In this document: piece by piece, positions 11,581-23,400 of the stretch | Layout: the number at the start of each line of letters is the position of its first letter | How positions within the stretch are numbered: position 1 is the first letter of the stretch | Assembly (NCBI GenBank): GCA_014843695.1 | Contig: CM026393.1 | Location: forward strand, 4,938,324 to 5,002,323 | DNA: 64,000 nt | Source: Archivesica marissinica | Lineage: Eukaryota; Mollusca; Bivalvia; Venerida; Vesicomyidae | Direction of reading: 5' to 3' | The notes under the pieces: generated by a model | Seen by the model: the letters and a program-made list of their open reading frames with translations, nothing else | Database searches by the model: none | What the model was told of the DNA's origin: nothing | Program-made: the position numbers and the translations under genes

Positions 11581-11790
11581 TGTTATGTTTTGGTATTAAC
11601 TATAGAACGACAATAAGTGCTTAATGTGTTCTAACTATATTTATTGACATACATATATAATGATAAAGTAATATATGAACAGAGATGTTAACTCAATGGA
11701 AGCTGGTTGAGAAAAGCCCTGGTATCAGAGAGGCAGCGATTTTACATACACTATGTGCTATAGATATAACTCAGCCTAGGATGTATTTCA
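11581..11790 (-). repeat. Candidate 5' LTR of the Gypsy element
   Basis: On the minus strand this AT-rich stretch contains an AATAAA signal and ends ...CATAACA. It is followed directly by TGGTGTCAGA (11580-11571), the kind of 3'-CCA-containing primer-binding site seen in many invertebrate Gypsy elements. The outer boundary is not fixed because no partner LTR was found. The satellite begins close by at 11813. Confidence 0.45.
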
Positions 11791-11812
11791 ACTAGCCCAA
11801 TAATAGAACACA

Positions 11813-14014
11813 GTGTATATCAGGTACAAACATCAAACATGCACAGTGTATATCAGGTACACACGTCAAACATGCACAGTGTATATCAGGTACACACATC
11901 AAACGTGCACAGTGTATATCAGGTACACATGTCAAACGTGCACAGTGTATATCAGGTACACACATCAAACGTGCACAGTGTATATCAGGTACACACATCA
12001 AACGTCACAGTGTATATCAGGTACACATGTCAAACGTGCACAGTGTATATCAGGTACACACGTCAAACGTGCACAGTGTATATCAGGTACACACATCAAA
12101 CGTCACAGTGTATATCAGGTACACACATCAAACGTGCACAGTGTATATCAGGTACACACATCAAACATGCACAGTGTATATCAGACACACGTCAAACGTG
12201 CACAGTGTATATCAACACACATCAAACGTGCACAGTGTATATCAGACACACATCAAACGTGCACAGTGTATATCAGGTACACACGTCAAACATGCACAGT
12301 GTATATCAGGTACACACATCAAACGTGCACAGTGTATATCAGGTACACACATCAAACGTGCACAGTGTATATCAGATACATGTTAAACGTGCACAGTGTA
12401 TATCAGGTACACACATCAAACGTGCACAGTGTATATCAGGTACACACATCAAACGTGCACAGTGTATATCAGGTACACACATCAAACGTGCACAGTGTAT
12501 ATCAGATACATGTTAAACGTGCACAGTGTATATCAGGTACACACATCAAACGTGCACAGTGTATATCAGGTACACACGTCAAACGTGCACAGTGTATATC
12601 AGGTACACACATCAAACGTGCACAGTGTATATCAGGTACACACATCAAACATGCACAGTGTATATCAGGTACACACATCAAACATGCACAGTGTATATCA
12701 GGTACACACATCAAACATACACAGTGTATATCAGGTACACACATCAAACGTGCACAGTGTATATCAGATACATGTCAAACGTGCACAGTGTATATCAGAT
12801 ACACATCAAACGTGCACAGTGTATATCAGGTACACATGTCAAACGTGCACAGTGTATATCAGGTACACACGTCAAACGTGCACAGTGTATATCAGGTACA
12901 TGATAAACGTGCACAGTGTATATCAGATACATGTCAAACGTGCACAGTGTATATCAGGTACACATGTCAAACGTGCACATGGTATATCAGGTACACACGT
13001 CAAATGTGCACAGTGTATATCCGATACATGTTAAACGTGCACAGGGTATATCCGATACATGTTAAACGTGCACAGGGTATATCCGATACATGTTAAACGT
13101 GCACAGTGTATATCCGATACATGTTAAACGTGCACAGTGTATATCCGATACATGTTAAACGTGCACAGTGTATATCCGATACATGTTAAACGTGCACAGT
13201 GTATATCCGATACATGTTAAACGTGCACAGGTATATCCGATACATGTTAAACGTGCACAGGGTATATCCGATACATGTTAAACGTGCACAGGGTATATCC
13301 GATACATGTTAAACGTGCACAGTGTATATCCGATACATGTTAAACGTGCACAGTGTATATCCGATACATGTTAAACGTGCACAGTGTATATCCGATACAT
13401 GTTAAACGTGCACAGGGTATATCCGATACATGTTAAACGTGCACAGGGTATATCCGATACATGTTAAACGTGCACAGTGTATATCAGGTACACATGTCAA
13501 ACGTGCACAGGGTATATCCGATACATGTTAAACGTGCACAGTGTATATCAGGTACACACATCAAACGTGCACAGTGTATATCCGATACATGTTAAACGTG
13601 CACAGGGTATATCCGATACATGTTAAACGTGCACAGGGTATATCCGATACATGTTAAACGTGCACAGGGTATATCCGATACATGTTAAACGTGCACAGGG
13701 TATATCCGATACATGTTAAACGTGCACAGGGTATATCCGATACATGTTAAACGTGCACAGGGTATATCCGATACATGTTAAACGTGCACAGTGTATATCA
13801 GGTACACATGTCAATCGTGCACAGGGTATATCCGATACATGTTAAACGTGCACAGTGTATATCAGATACATGTTAAACGTGCACAGTGTATATCCGATAC
13901 ATGTTAAACGTGCACAGTGTATATCAGGTACATGTTAAACGTGCACAGTGTATATCAGGTACACACATCAAACGTGCACAGTGTATATCCGATACATGTT
14001 AAACGTGCACAGTG
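11813..14014. repeat. 33/31-bp satellite array, about 68 units
   Basis: The left part (11813 to about 13015) is built from a 33-bp unit, acagtgtatatcaggtacac with acatcaaacgtgc. The right part (13015-14014) is mainly a 31-bp variant with gtatatccgatacatgtt in the middle, with islands of the 33-bp form near 13480, 13545, 13795 and 13930. A few units lack 2-6 bp. The unit contains the palindromes gtgcac and gtgtac. Because 33 is a multiple of three, long repetitive ORFs arise on both strands. They are not genes. The array stops 20 bp from the splice donor of the PRRC2-like exon. Confidence 0.97.
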
Positions 14015-14034
14015 ACAACTTCCCCAACCCCTAC

Positions 14035-14280
14035 CTTGCCTTCATCCTTTCTCTTTGTTCTTTCATCAAGAGCCTTCAGCTTCTCCTGGGCAGCTTTCTT
14101 TCTGTCCATATCCATTTTCTTCTCTTCCTCCTCTCGTCTCTGTCTCTCTATCGCGGTCGATAACTCCTGGTTACGTTCCTGTCTCTTCTGACGCCAAACT
14201 TCATCATCGTCGTCGCCCCCTTTCTTACCGGGACTCGTTGCACCCTGTGTGGGTGGCGGGTGCACTGGGAATGGCGGTCT
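14035..14280 (-). CDS. PRRC2/BAT2-like gene, exon with conserved coiled coil
   Basis: On the minus strand ATGCAG|AGACC opens an 82-codon exon that closes at GGCAAG|GTAGGG, phase 0 at both ends. It encodes a Pro-rich start (RPPFPVHPPP), then GDDDDEVWRQKRQERNQEL and REEEEKK...AAQEKLKALDER. This acidic-WRQ/R-coiled-coil stretch is the most conserved internal segment of the PRRC2 (BAT2) proteins, large cytoplasmic proteins linked to stress granules and translation initiation. It follows the exons at 14868-14975 and 15560-15661 in the same transcript. The rest of this very large gene is not visible. The next exons would lie below 11.8 kb, beyond the satellite and the Gypsy element. Confidence 0.8.
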
Positions 14281-14867
14281 CTGCATTGTATAAACAACTA
14301 CTTTAGAATTCACCGTAAACAATTTATTTATCGGCACCTATATTTATTTTATAATCGCAAAACACTCCAAAAACAGAAACAAGCACATAGTTAATTTATT
14401 TTTTGCATACTTAGATTTCATATACTACCATTGTTTGTATGTTTGGGATTTACGCCCGCATCGCCGACAAGCAGTTTACCAAACACATTTTCAGGGCAGG
14501 CTCCAGTGGTTAACCAGTACTTGGTGCACAAACCTCCGTAAGAAACTGCCAACTTTTTCATATAAATGAGACAAGGCCTGAGTGGGGCTGGTATCAGTGA
14601 TGATAGGTTACACAGTTACACTGGTATACAAATCAGCGACCGCAAAAACTCGACCAAGGAGTTGAACTCAAAACATGTAACAATTTGCCTGTACTGTCAT
14701 ACACTAATACAACAAAACACAACAATCCTTGTAAATAACTAACGGCGAGGTGCATTTCTTTCATTCGATTTTCTTGATTCATTTAAAAACAGTGTGTTCA
14801 ATCTGGTTGCTAAGGCGATGGTGTTTCGGGTTAACAATATGGCTGAAGTAAGGTAGACAATAGGTAC
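14281..14867. other. PRRC2 intron with SINE family 3 copy (14440-14661)
   Basis: The intron between the two PRRC2 exons has AT-rich ends and a diverged SINE family 3 copy at about 14440-14661. The copy's minus-strand head (tcctaggtcgag-like, near 14661) is still attached. I see nothing else in it. Confidence 0.6.
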
Positions 14868-14975
14868 CTGTGCTGGTTGTTGTGGACCTTGTGGTGGTAT
14901 GCCCATCCTGTAGTGTTGTGGGTATGGTCCTCTTGGTCCCATGAAGTCAAATGGAGCCATCTGCCAACCACCACG
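14868..14975 (-). CDS. PRRC2/BAT2-like gene, Pro/Gly-rich exon
   Basis: A 36-codon exon lies between TTACTAG (14978-14976) and CAG|GTACC (14868), phase 0 at both ends. It encodes RGGWQMAPFDFMGPRGP and a PQG/PQQP-rich end, matching the low-complexity Pro/Gly/Met segment that precedes the acidic coiled coil in PRRC2 proteins. An alternative acceptor (GGCAG) 15 bp further in would give a shorter in-phase exon. Confidence 0.7.
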
Positions 14976-15559
14976 CTAGTAAATACAATGTCATGAATTA
15001 ACGAAAGTATTTTAACAGAATTTCCAAGAAAATCTTCTATCCACAGTTTCCAAAAGTAGGTGCATACATTTTTCATCTTACTTTACAGAAGGACCTCGGT
15101 GTCTTATCCTACGAAATGCAAATGGAAAAATGATATAATCATGAAATGTCGCCGACGTCGGGCATCAGTATTGAAAAAAGTACAGGATGAACTATATATA
15201 TATCACGAGCACACACACAGATCGTACGCGGGGTTAACATGTCCTTTGTCTGCTGAATATTTAACTCTGTGCATGCTATTGGCAGATAAAAACCACTTTT
15301 GCAAACAGCACAGAACATGCCATCTTATCAGGCTCTATGCTGTTTGCTATTCGGATAGTGGAGCTAAAACAGTTGGTTGAATAGCAACAACATAGAATCT
15401 GATCAGACGTGGCGTTTCACCGGTTGATCTGGATATATGTTGTTTGCAAATGTGATTTTATTTACTCAGCAGTCAAGGGGTTAATTAAGTGTTTTTACTG
15501 CATGAATCATGGAAAATATCCGACAGCTTAATATGGACATGTAATAATTATATACATAC

Positions 15560-15661
15560 CACATCCATACCAGGGTGCGGCGGCCTACCCCTGAACTGTG
15601 GATGCAGCGGGCCTGCTGGCCCCCATGCTTCTCTGGGTCCTGGGGACTGCCCCTCGCCCAT
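15560..15661 (-). CDS. PRRC2/BAT2-like gene, upstream Pro-rich exon
   Basis: An acceptor TGTACAG before 15661 and a donor GTG|GTATGT after 15560 bound 34 codons in phase 0: GEGQSPGPREAWGPAGP, then LHPQFRGRPPHPGMDV. Composition, strand and phase join it to the exon at 14868-14975. The initial M is an exon-internal codon, not a start. The N-terminal exons must lie above 15661 and were not found. Confidence 0.65.
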
Positions 15662-16104
15662 CTGTACATGTATAGATAAAAATATAACATTGCTAACAAT
15701 GGCAAATAAGTCCAGTAATTAACAGATAGACAACATTTTAAATGGTATACACTATATATGCCATGAATAATTTACTCAATGATACACAGATGTGTAGTAA
15801 ATTGTTTCATTTTTTGCGAGACTAACAGCTTGGGTCACATGGCAACCCTTCCAGCTATTATTGGTATAATATTTCAGACATGGAAGGGGAAAACGGGTAG
15901 AACCACCAAACTTCTGCAAGTCGACAGAGTAAATTGTAGTCTACATTATACACGAAAGGACAAACATATCATCAGCGCGCATATTTCACACATGTAGACA
16001 TTTCAATGTGGCATAAATACTTTATATAAAATTGTTTAAAGTGTACTGGTTGCAGGTTGCACTAGATATATTACAAGAATATATGCAATACTTTCGAAAC
16101 ATTA
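15662..16104. other. Non-coding, probably PRRC2 intron
   Basis: AT-rich, with a short phrase gggtagaaccaccaaacttctgcaag (15895-15920) that recurs in the repeat module at 56.0-56.8 kb. No exon was recognised. Confidence 0.45.
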
Positions 16105-16360
16105 TGTTATATTTCGGGTCTTACGCCTGCATCAGCACCATTTCGGGCTATATCGCCGGCGAGCAGTTTACTTAACAACACCTTTCCTGGCTCCAGCGGT
16201 TAACCAGTACTTGGGTGCACCAACCTCCGTAAGAAACTGCCAACTTTTTCATATAAATGAGAAACAGCCTGAGCAGGGCTCGAACCCGTGACCATCAGTG
16301 ATGATAGGTTACAGTGGTATACAAGTCAGCGACCGTAACAACTCAACCTCGGAGGCGGAC
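16105..16360 (-). repeat. tRNA-derived SINE, family 3, longest copy
   Basis: On the minus strand it starts ggtccgcctccgaggttgag, has a B box GGTTCGAGCCC (about 16285-16275) and runs to a tail ...cgtaagacccgaaatataac. The spacing between the head and the B box is enlarged by a tract with tgtataccactgtaacc, so the head is a modified tRNA. Partial copies are at 4880-5085 and 14440-14661. Confidence 0.6.
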
Positions 16361-16397
16361 CAAAGGGGGAAAAAAGAAAATTATATTAAAAATAGCA

Positions 16398-16645
16398 TTA
16401 ACCCATTCCTTCATTAGAGATTTAGCTTAATATACTGTTATATCTCCATACCAACGACAGCCATTTATTTAGCTATCATGCAGTGAATAAGTAGTCGCCA
16501 TATCTATCCCATCCCCATAGATATTAATGGAACTACACGAGGTTCTGGCATTTATTATGAACATTGGTTTTGCTACTACATTGTCAATGTATGTTGTATT
16601 GGTAATGTTGTACTTGTAGTTGTGCTTCTATGGGGGAAAGGGTTC
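16398..16645. repeat. piggyBac-like MITE, copy 1
   Basis: It starts TTAACCCATTCC and ends GGGGGAAAGGGTT. It matches 27896-28134 throughout (shared core cgacagccattta, gaacattggttt, ctactacattgtcaatgtatg). The terminal match (CCCWTTCC and its complement) next to TTAA fits a piggyBac-type miniature element. This copy's right TTAA is altered to TTCAA. Confidence 0.65.
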
Positions 16646-17481
16646 AAGCAGCATTACATCGTAATAAAGGATGCTTTGGGTAAAATATAAATACTAATGT
16701 GTGTGCGTTTACAAAAATCGAAATAGTCGCTCAGAAACGATAAAATTCCAATAAATTTAAACCGTCGTATTAGCGAATTTGTTTATCAACACACTAAATG
16801 TAAACACGTACAACGCGCATGCGTGAAACAACAGAGGATGTAGAAAACAACGTATATATTTTGAACATGAAATACTATATATCTATCTTCCTCTAATGTC
16901 GAACCCCTCGCGGGGATGTAGAAATGTCCCTAAAGCCTTATCAAGTAATTTAATTAAAAAAGACAACGTGGGGCAAATGGGGACGATGCATTCCGAATGT
17001 AAACAAGTGCGGACGATGCGTTCCGGTTGTAAACAAGTGCGTTACCGATCGACTCGGAAAGTCCTACTTTCGGTTTCGAGTTTGTTTTATCGCAAACAAA
17101 CACTGTTTACCAAATGAACATAAGCATACAAATTATAATGTTAGAATGTGTAGCAGCATTGCTACCCATACGTAAAAATTGAATTTTTCAAATATCTTTT
17201 ATTGCATACGATGTAATGCTGCTTTAAGACAGGGTGAAGATTACTAGCGGAAATGTAATAAAGCAGATCAACATGTGTAGTAATTGTAGCAATTGTAGGC
17301 CATAAGTATTGACCGTAAACAAGGAGTTATGGTAGAAATCTTATACCTTATATGCTGCACAAGTTGAGTAGGAAATAATATTGTAGGGTAGGGTTTCATT
17401 CTAGAGTGGAAAACGGGGCAGGCTGCATTTTAGTTTTTAGCAATTTATATTATCACTTTCGCTAGCATTAATGTGGTCATT

Positions 17482-17735
17482 AGTGTGGGAAGAAACCGGA
17501 GTACCCGGAGAAAACCCACCTGTTAATGCATGATCAGAGAGGCAGTAGTTTATACAAATTTATTTTAGCTCGATTGCGAAACAAGTTCTTTCAACTTATA
17601 TTTATCACGCTCGAGACCTCATTTCTGATACGAAGGAGTGAGAAGAGGCAACGTGTAATTTAAATGCCTTGCCTAAGGGCACAATCGTAACAGTTCCAGC
17701 GGGGCTCGAACTTCCGGCCCTATAAGTCTGCACAT
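17482..17735 (-). repeat. SINE family 4 tail and adjoining tRNA-like head
   Basis: On the minus strand it includes the tail gattgcgaaacaagttctttcaac (17570-17600) and the module ggagaaaacccacc...ccggagtacccgg (17494-17522), as in family 4. At 17690-17735 a B-box-like GTTCGAGCCCC lies on the minus strand. The arrangement is rearranged relative to the copy at 3771-3990. Confidence 0.45.
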
Positions 17736-17756
17736 AGGATAGACATGATGACTTAC

Positions 17757-18003
17757 CAGTATGGAGATACAGTTACATATACGCTACCAGTATGGAGGTA
17801 CAGTTACATATACGTTACCAGTATGGAGGTAGTTACATATACGTTACCAGTATGGAGATACAGTTACATATACGTTACCAGTATGGAGATACAGTTACAT
17901 ATACGTTACCAGTATGGAGGTAGTTGCATATACGTTAACAGTATGGAGGTAGTTACATATACGTTACCAGTATGGAGATACAGTTACATATACGTTACCA
18001 GTA
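17757..18003. repeat. 31-bp minisatellite, about 8 units
   Basis: The unit is ccagtatggagatacagtta followed by catatacgtta. Three units lack a few bases (ggtagttacat form). The ORF across it is an artefact. Confidence 0.9.
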
Positions 18004-18708
18004 TTTACGTGGAAAGCCTTAAACACGACGTCTAATAATAACATCTTTGGGCAACACAGTAAGTAACTTGCACACAAACACCGACAGGCAATATTTGAAA
18101 AGTACACAAGTAGCTTACATGTATAAATGAATGCGCAAGAAATATTCATGAGTAAATCAGTGGCATGCATGCATATATATATAACTAGCATATATCCGTG
18201 AGTTAGGTGTCCGAATAAAGAGCAGCATGAATTATGTACATTGTTAACTTGAACTGTCCGTCATTGTATAAGCTACATGTATTAAATAAAGTTCAATTCT
18301 GCTAGTCCAGCAGTAACCAGCTACAACTACTGGAGCAAGAAGACCCACAGGAATCCCTTGGAGCTTTGCGCCAAGCAAGTCGGCTGATGAACCGTTGGGC
18401 GTAGTATTTGACCAGATGTTGTAGATTCCGATAGATACCATTTAGCTTTATAAATCAAAAGGTAAACTTAAATCTATTTCACAACAATTGCAAAAAGAAA
18501 CTTTTAACAAATTCCACTCTCTGATCTGGTGGTGCCCACCGTATGTATTATCTCATAATACACACCTGGGTTGCATTGGTCAGAATTGAGCACAATAGCC
18601 ACTGTGCAAACCAGGTCATGGATCGAACATACGACGATTGGGTTAGCAGTCTCAAGCATTAAAAATTCAACTAGTATCGTAAGAGCTCGACATTCGAGGC
18701 ATATCTCC

Positions 18709-18807
18709 AGTCAAACCTGTGTTAGTGATCACCTCTATTAAGCAACCACCTGCGCTAAGCAGTCATTCTTTATTCCCTTGGTTGACTGCTTATAGACAGG
18801 TTTGACT
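18709..18807. repeat. 99-bp MITE with 12-bp perfect TIRs
   Basis: AGTCAAACCTGT at 18709-18720 is exactly complementary to ACAGGTTTGACT at 18796-18807. Inner bases continue as an imperfect inverted repeat (ttaagcaaccacc against ggttgactgctta). No coding capacity. The superfamily is not assigned because no clear target duplication is visible. Confidence 0.6.
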
Positions 18808-20142
18808 ATAAATAAAAAAATGAACTGAGAAACCAAAACAACAGCGATATCTACGAGTGAAAACCCTACAGCTTAAATTGTGCCTATGTTAATCACACTG
18901 CTGGTAATTGTCGCAAACTCATTGTCGCAAACTCTCCTTTTTCTTCTTGTATGTATATGACTCAGTTGCTTCGGCTCTTACCAGGGTCTATCCTATTGTA
19001 GACTCGCTGGAGTTGTCTAGGGGGTTTCTTCTTCGATATATGTATTAATGATAACTCAACACAGTCTTACATTTCTTCTATATAATATCTTGTCTAAATT
19101 GGCATCAGAGATCTTCATATATATATAATCAGTGATTTATATATATATACATCGTATCATTAAACGCTTATTTAACAATCCAATTGTGTGAGCCGACTAT
19201 GCGCTACACAGTATAATTAACTCCAGTATCTCTAATCCGTCATTACTCAATATCACTATAATCTAATCAAGGTTTCTGATTTATTAACTTTTAATCACCT
19301 TCGATATGGTTCGCCGAAACTCTCTGTTTCTTCTATGGCTGAACGATTTTATTTAATTATTCGACAAATCTTTATAAGTTATAATTCTTATAATGTCCAT
19401 AATATCTAAGTATCATAGAAACAGTTTATCTGTTCTATATAATAGAATGAGATCACGCCACTCTCTCTCCTGGAGGTAGGCTTTAGTGTTCTGATTTTAG
19501 TTACTAAAATCCATTTCTTATATACACGATTGAATCAGTGTCTATATGATATAACAATTCCTAAAACATCTGTTATTCCTAAAACATCTGTTATGTTATC
19601 TAATATTACACCATCAAACCAGTTCGTCGCCTTTATATTACATAACTGGACACCTGCAACCACGGCCTCGATAAACTGAGATTAGGCCTAAAATCTTAAG
19701 TCATTTCCCGCGCGAAGCGAGACTGATAATTTTAGGCGCGAAAATAATAGCAGACGATTATGCATAAAACAAATATATATATATTACATGGTAAACACTT
19801 GGCCATATATAGAAACAGTTTAATGTATTTATATAATACATTACTATTTATATATAACAATAATAAACATTTCGTGCAAATAATTGTGGTTTTGCACAGT
19901 ATGACATGGGCACTACCCTGGTAAACTACGTGCAACACCCGGGACCCGCTTGTGACCAGGAACGCAGTTACAGTTTTGGTATAAGTGTGTATGTTTCAAG
20001 CAATCTGTGAAGCCTTGTGAAGCCGCTCATGTCACTGAATCCTTTCAACACCACATACCTCTAAATAGGCCTACAAACATATGCTGAATAATTTTGTCTA
20101 AAAATAGTAATATTACCTACAAAAAATGTAGATCCAGATAAT
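18808..20142. other. AT-rich intergenic DNA, no gene seen
   Basis: Several simple ta tracts (19120-19155, 19770-19785) and small AT-rich ORFs. No recognised exon or element boundary. Confidence 0.45.
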
Positions 20143-20144
20143 AC

Positions 20145-20301
20145 ATTAGGATCTGCACTTTTGCCAGTAGTATTACCATTTTCAGACAAAATAATCCATT
20201 TTGACAAATGAACTGGTCCAATTGTAATTTTCTTATTAATTTATTGGTCTAAAAATATCATGCACAAGTCCATGTCAGTTGCTTGGTGTTGAATGGGTTA
20301 A
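20145..20301. repeat. Dispersed MITE-like repeat, copy 2 (ends GGGTTAA)
   Basis: The partner of 1205-1374: the same order of phrases (ggatctgcact, attggtctaaaa, catgcac, gaatgggttaa). A small inverted repeat (atgtagatcc...ggatctgcact) lies at its left edge, as in copy 1. Confidence 0.5.
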
Positions 20302-20469
20302 TGCCTAAAATGTTCATTTTGCACAATGCCTGTATATTGCATGAGCCAGTTGATTGCACAATTATCTAATACAACACCAAGACAATCTGTGTAACAACAG
20401 ATCATAATCTTCAGCAATTTCATGTGGTGTTTTACGTTTATTTATCGTCGCTATGGTTGCCCATATTAG

Positions 20470-23400
20470 TGAGGTCAAAATACAGTTTAACCCCCAAAAA
20501 ATTGCTACAAAAGGTTTCTCAACTGATTCTGGTAGGGATTAGTGTACTGTTTAATATACTAAAAGTTTACCAAAGTAGGCCCCCCGGAAAAGTGTTTTTT
20601 TCAAGATGGCGTCCAAGATGGCCGCCGAAACCTCCTAATGATCATAACTATGTAACTATCAACTCAAATTTGATGATCTTGGTGTCTATCCCTAGGTTTC
20701 TGGGGACAAAGAACACATCTAGATCATAAATAAATGATGTTGGCCTATATATATATAGCACAAAAATCCAATATGGCGTCAACAATGGCCACCAACACCT
20801 CTAAATGACCGCACGTCCATAACTATTGACTCAAATTTGATGATCTTGATGTCTATCCCCAGGTTTGTGGGTGCACGGAACACATTGAGACAACTTTGGA
20901 TATCACTGAGCTGTTGCAACATTATGAAATTGAACTAATGACCTAACGCACAAACACCTTTGTCCATAGAATAAGTTTCAGAGCGTTCAGTTTTGAGTGT
21001 CATCCTCCTCCTCCTCAGTATCGACCTCTTGAGTGTTGTTTGGATTGTCACAGTTTTCAGTTTGGCAAGGGCCACATGCAGCAGTGCAGGGGAGTCCATA
21101 GCATCTGCAGCTGCATCGGCAGGATTTGCATCCCCCCGAACAGTTGCAATGGATACTTTTCAAGAGTTCGTCAGGTGCAGCATTGCTTTGGGTCATAATT
21201 GGAATTAACTGATCATTTTCCCGTTTCCATTCCCATTCAGTTGGGTTCATTTCATTTGCCATCCCCATCCGTACCATAATTTGAAAGTACACACGTTGGC
21301 TATGGAATCTGGTTGCAGGTGATGCCGTTCAGAAGTGACACATGCTTCAGCAGTTGCCACTTTCTTAATGAAAATGATATGGCGCAGTGATGATAGCGTA
21401 TCATTAGACTTGCCACCAAAGAGATCAACAATCAGGTATTTGCCAAGATCTGATATGTCCTCTTGAGATTTGTTTTGAAGGATGAATGCACTAGCACAGG
21501 ACTTCATGACAGGATCAGATTTCACTAATTTCCGGAAGACTGACATTTTTCCGACGCCGTAAATCCTTGAAGTTGAATCACAGCCTGAGTAGGCATGTAC
21601 AAAGAGCAACTCATTGCACACATCATCTCCTAAAGTTTCTTTCAACAGGTTAATGTTATACACTCTGTGTTCTTTTGACTGCTTGTTTGCGTCAGAACGG
21701 ATGTAGATGATCCCATTGTCTGTTCTGGAGTAATAAAGGAGCAAGATTAGCAAATCTGTATCCTCGCCGACCAACGTTGTGGACGGGATCGTTCAACAGT
21801 TGCCTTAACGGTATCGACGTCTGCATCCCCTGGTGACTGAATGACATGGCATCTCCTTTTAGTTAGTGCTGTGCTGATGAGAGCAATCATGTCTGCCTTG
21901 TTTTTTTCACAAGTCTAACAATAGGGTGCAGATTTATTCCTCGTCTCTGGTGTGTGTTGTCTTTTATGGAGGGACCTTCACCATAGCCATCGAACACCAC
22001 TGTCGCTTGTCTGTAATGTCTCACAGTCTGCATACGACTCAGCTATTGCATTATATGAGTCGCCTTTCTTCCACGGTAAACGATGGAGCAAAGAGCCACC
22101 ATCAAGCACGTAACAATCTGTTTTGGGAATAGAGTTCATCACAGCCTTACTTGAAAAGTTCGCAGCATGGTCTGGAATTGCCAGAGCAAGCTGAGGTTTG
22201 TCTGCTTATCGAAGGATGTTCCTGGTCTCAGAGGGCTGGAGGGTAGGGGCTTAGATCATATGTCAAAACCTCTTCAAGAGAATTATCTCCTGACCGTGAC
22301 ACCACAAGGAAGCGCTGGAACAGAAGGGCAGGATCAATGGTACGATCTAGATCAATCTTCACAGCAGAGATATTCCCAAGGGTTTTGGCTCTCTCTTTCC
22401 GCTTCAATTTGTAAGTCAATGCCGACTTTCCGATTATATCTTCCAATGATCTTGTGAGCAGATCGCAGGTAATTGAAGAGCAGTTACAGCAAAGACAGTT
22501 AGGCAATTGGACATTGCCTGCAAATGCATCAACCAAGACCCAGTACAATGAGTTGATCAACATTCTTGCCATGCCAACCATACGCTGATAATTCAGCCAC
22601 AACTGACTGGTCTTTGAGGTCTGAGCAAGTTCAGATTTTTTCTTCTCCATTACTTGTCTCGAGTTGGATCAACACCTCATAACAAGCAGCATCTCCTAGC
22701 ATCGTCTCTCTGCTAAGAAGGGAGGAGTACAATTCCTCGGCTTAATCAAGCAGTGTGTGAATCTCGGGATCGTCTTTGGCCATTTCCGTTATAAGTTGGC
22801 TATGTAGGCACTTGTCAACAAGAAGATATCCTCGCAAAGCCCTCTGGACAGCTTTTCCTGTCATCATGTGCACAGCTGCATTTTCTCTATAGACAGTCTC
22901 AAGTATGTTTTTGAGACCGGTCCCTTCCATGAGAGTTCCTATGGCCCCCAACAAGTTCATAAGTGTATGGAAACACCCCAACATCAGACCAATGCCTTTC
23001 AGGTGACTATTTTGTGGCGCATCAATGATGATTTAGGCAGCCTTCCAATACAAGGGCTGGTCAAAGTTACAATGGTGGGAAGGTTGTGCTTCATGGCAAG
23101 GTTGCAAACAAAGTCTAATGTAGACAAAATGCACGATTTGTCTCCAGAGTACATATTGATCATAGGAAAGAATTTGACTGACGACTGCCCACGGTGTTGG
23201 CTCCCCTGATGCAAGATATGCATCATCCCCTGCCAATTCGGTGTTGCCTCTTTGAAGCCGAGTGAGACTTCCCACAGAATATCGATCCTCTTGTCACAGT
23301 CAAGAAATATTGGCAGGTCCTCGAAGACTACCTCATGACAAAGCATGCCTTGCAAACCTGTACTCCCAAGATAGGAATTTTTGTCTTGTTTTCAATTTTC

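Larger units (their letters stand above)
7345..11790 (-). mobile_element. Ty3/Gypsy LTR retrotransposon, decayed, 3' LTR not found
   Basis: Order on the minus strand: candidate 5' LTR (11790-11581), primer-binding-like site, Gag (11473 onwards), zinc knuckles, aspartic protease, reverse transcriptase, RNase H and integrase (to 7345). This RT-RH-IN order is that of Ty3/Gypsy. The coding region has at least two in-frame stops (about 11363 and 8314) and two frameshifts (about 10980 and 9900). No second copy of the LTR was found below 7345, so the element is truncated or its 3' LTR was lost. It sits downstream of PRRC2 exon 14035-14280 on the same strand and probably within that gene's intron or 3' flank. 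Confidence 0.9.

Noticed and set aside
11792..13100. Long repetitive ORFs (up to 427 codons) on both strands
   Set aside because: The 33-bp unit length keeps frames open by arithmetic. The peptide is the satellite translated, with no start context or conserved domain.
11813..14014. CRISPR-like array
   Set aside because: Units are contiguous tandem repeats with no unique spacers, and the DNA is eukaryotic.
18244..18441. 65-codon minus-strand ORF with hydrophobic stretch
   Set aside because: No splice sites in phase, no family resemblance, and an AATAAAG-type repeat tail overlaps it.
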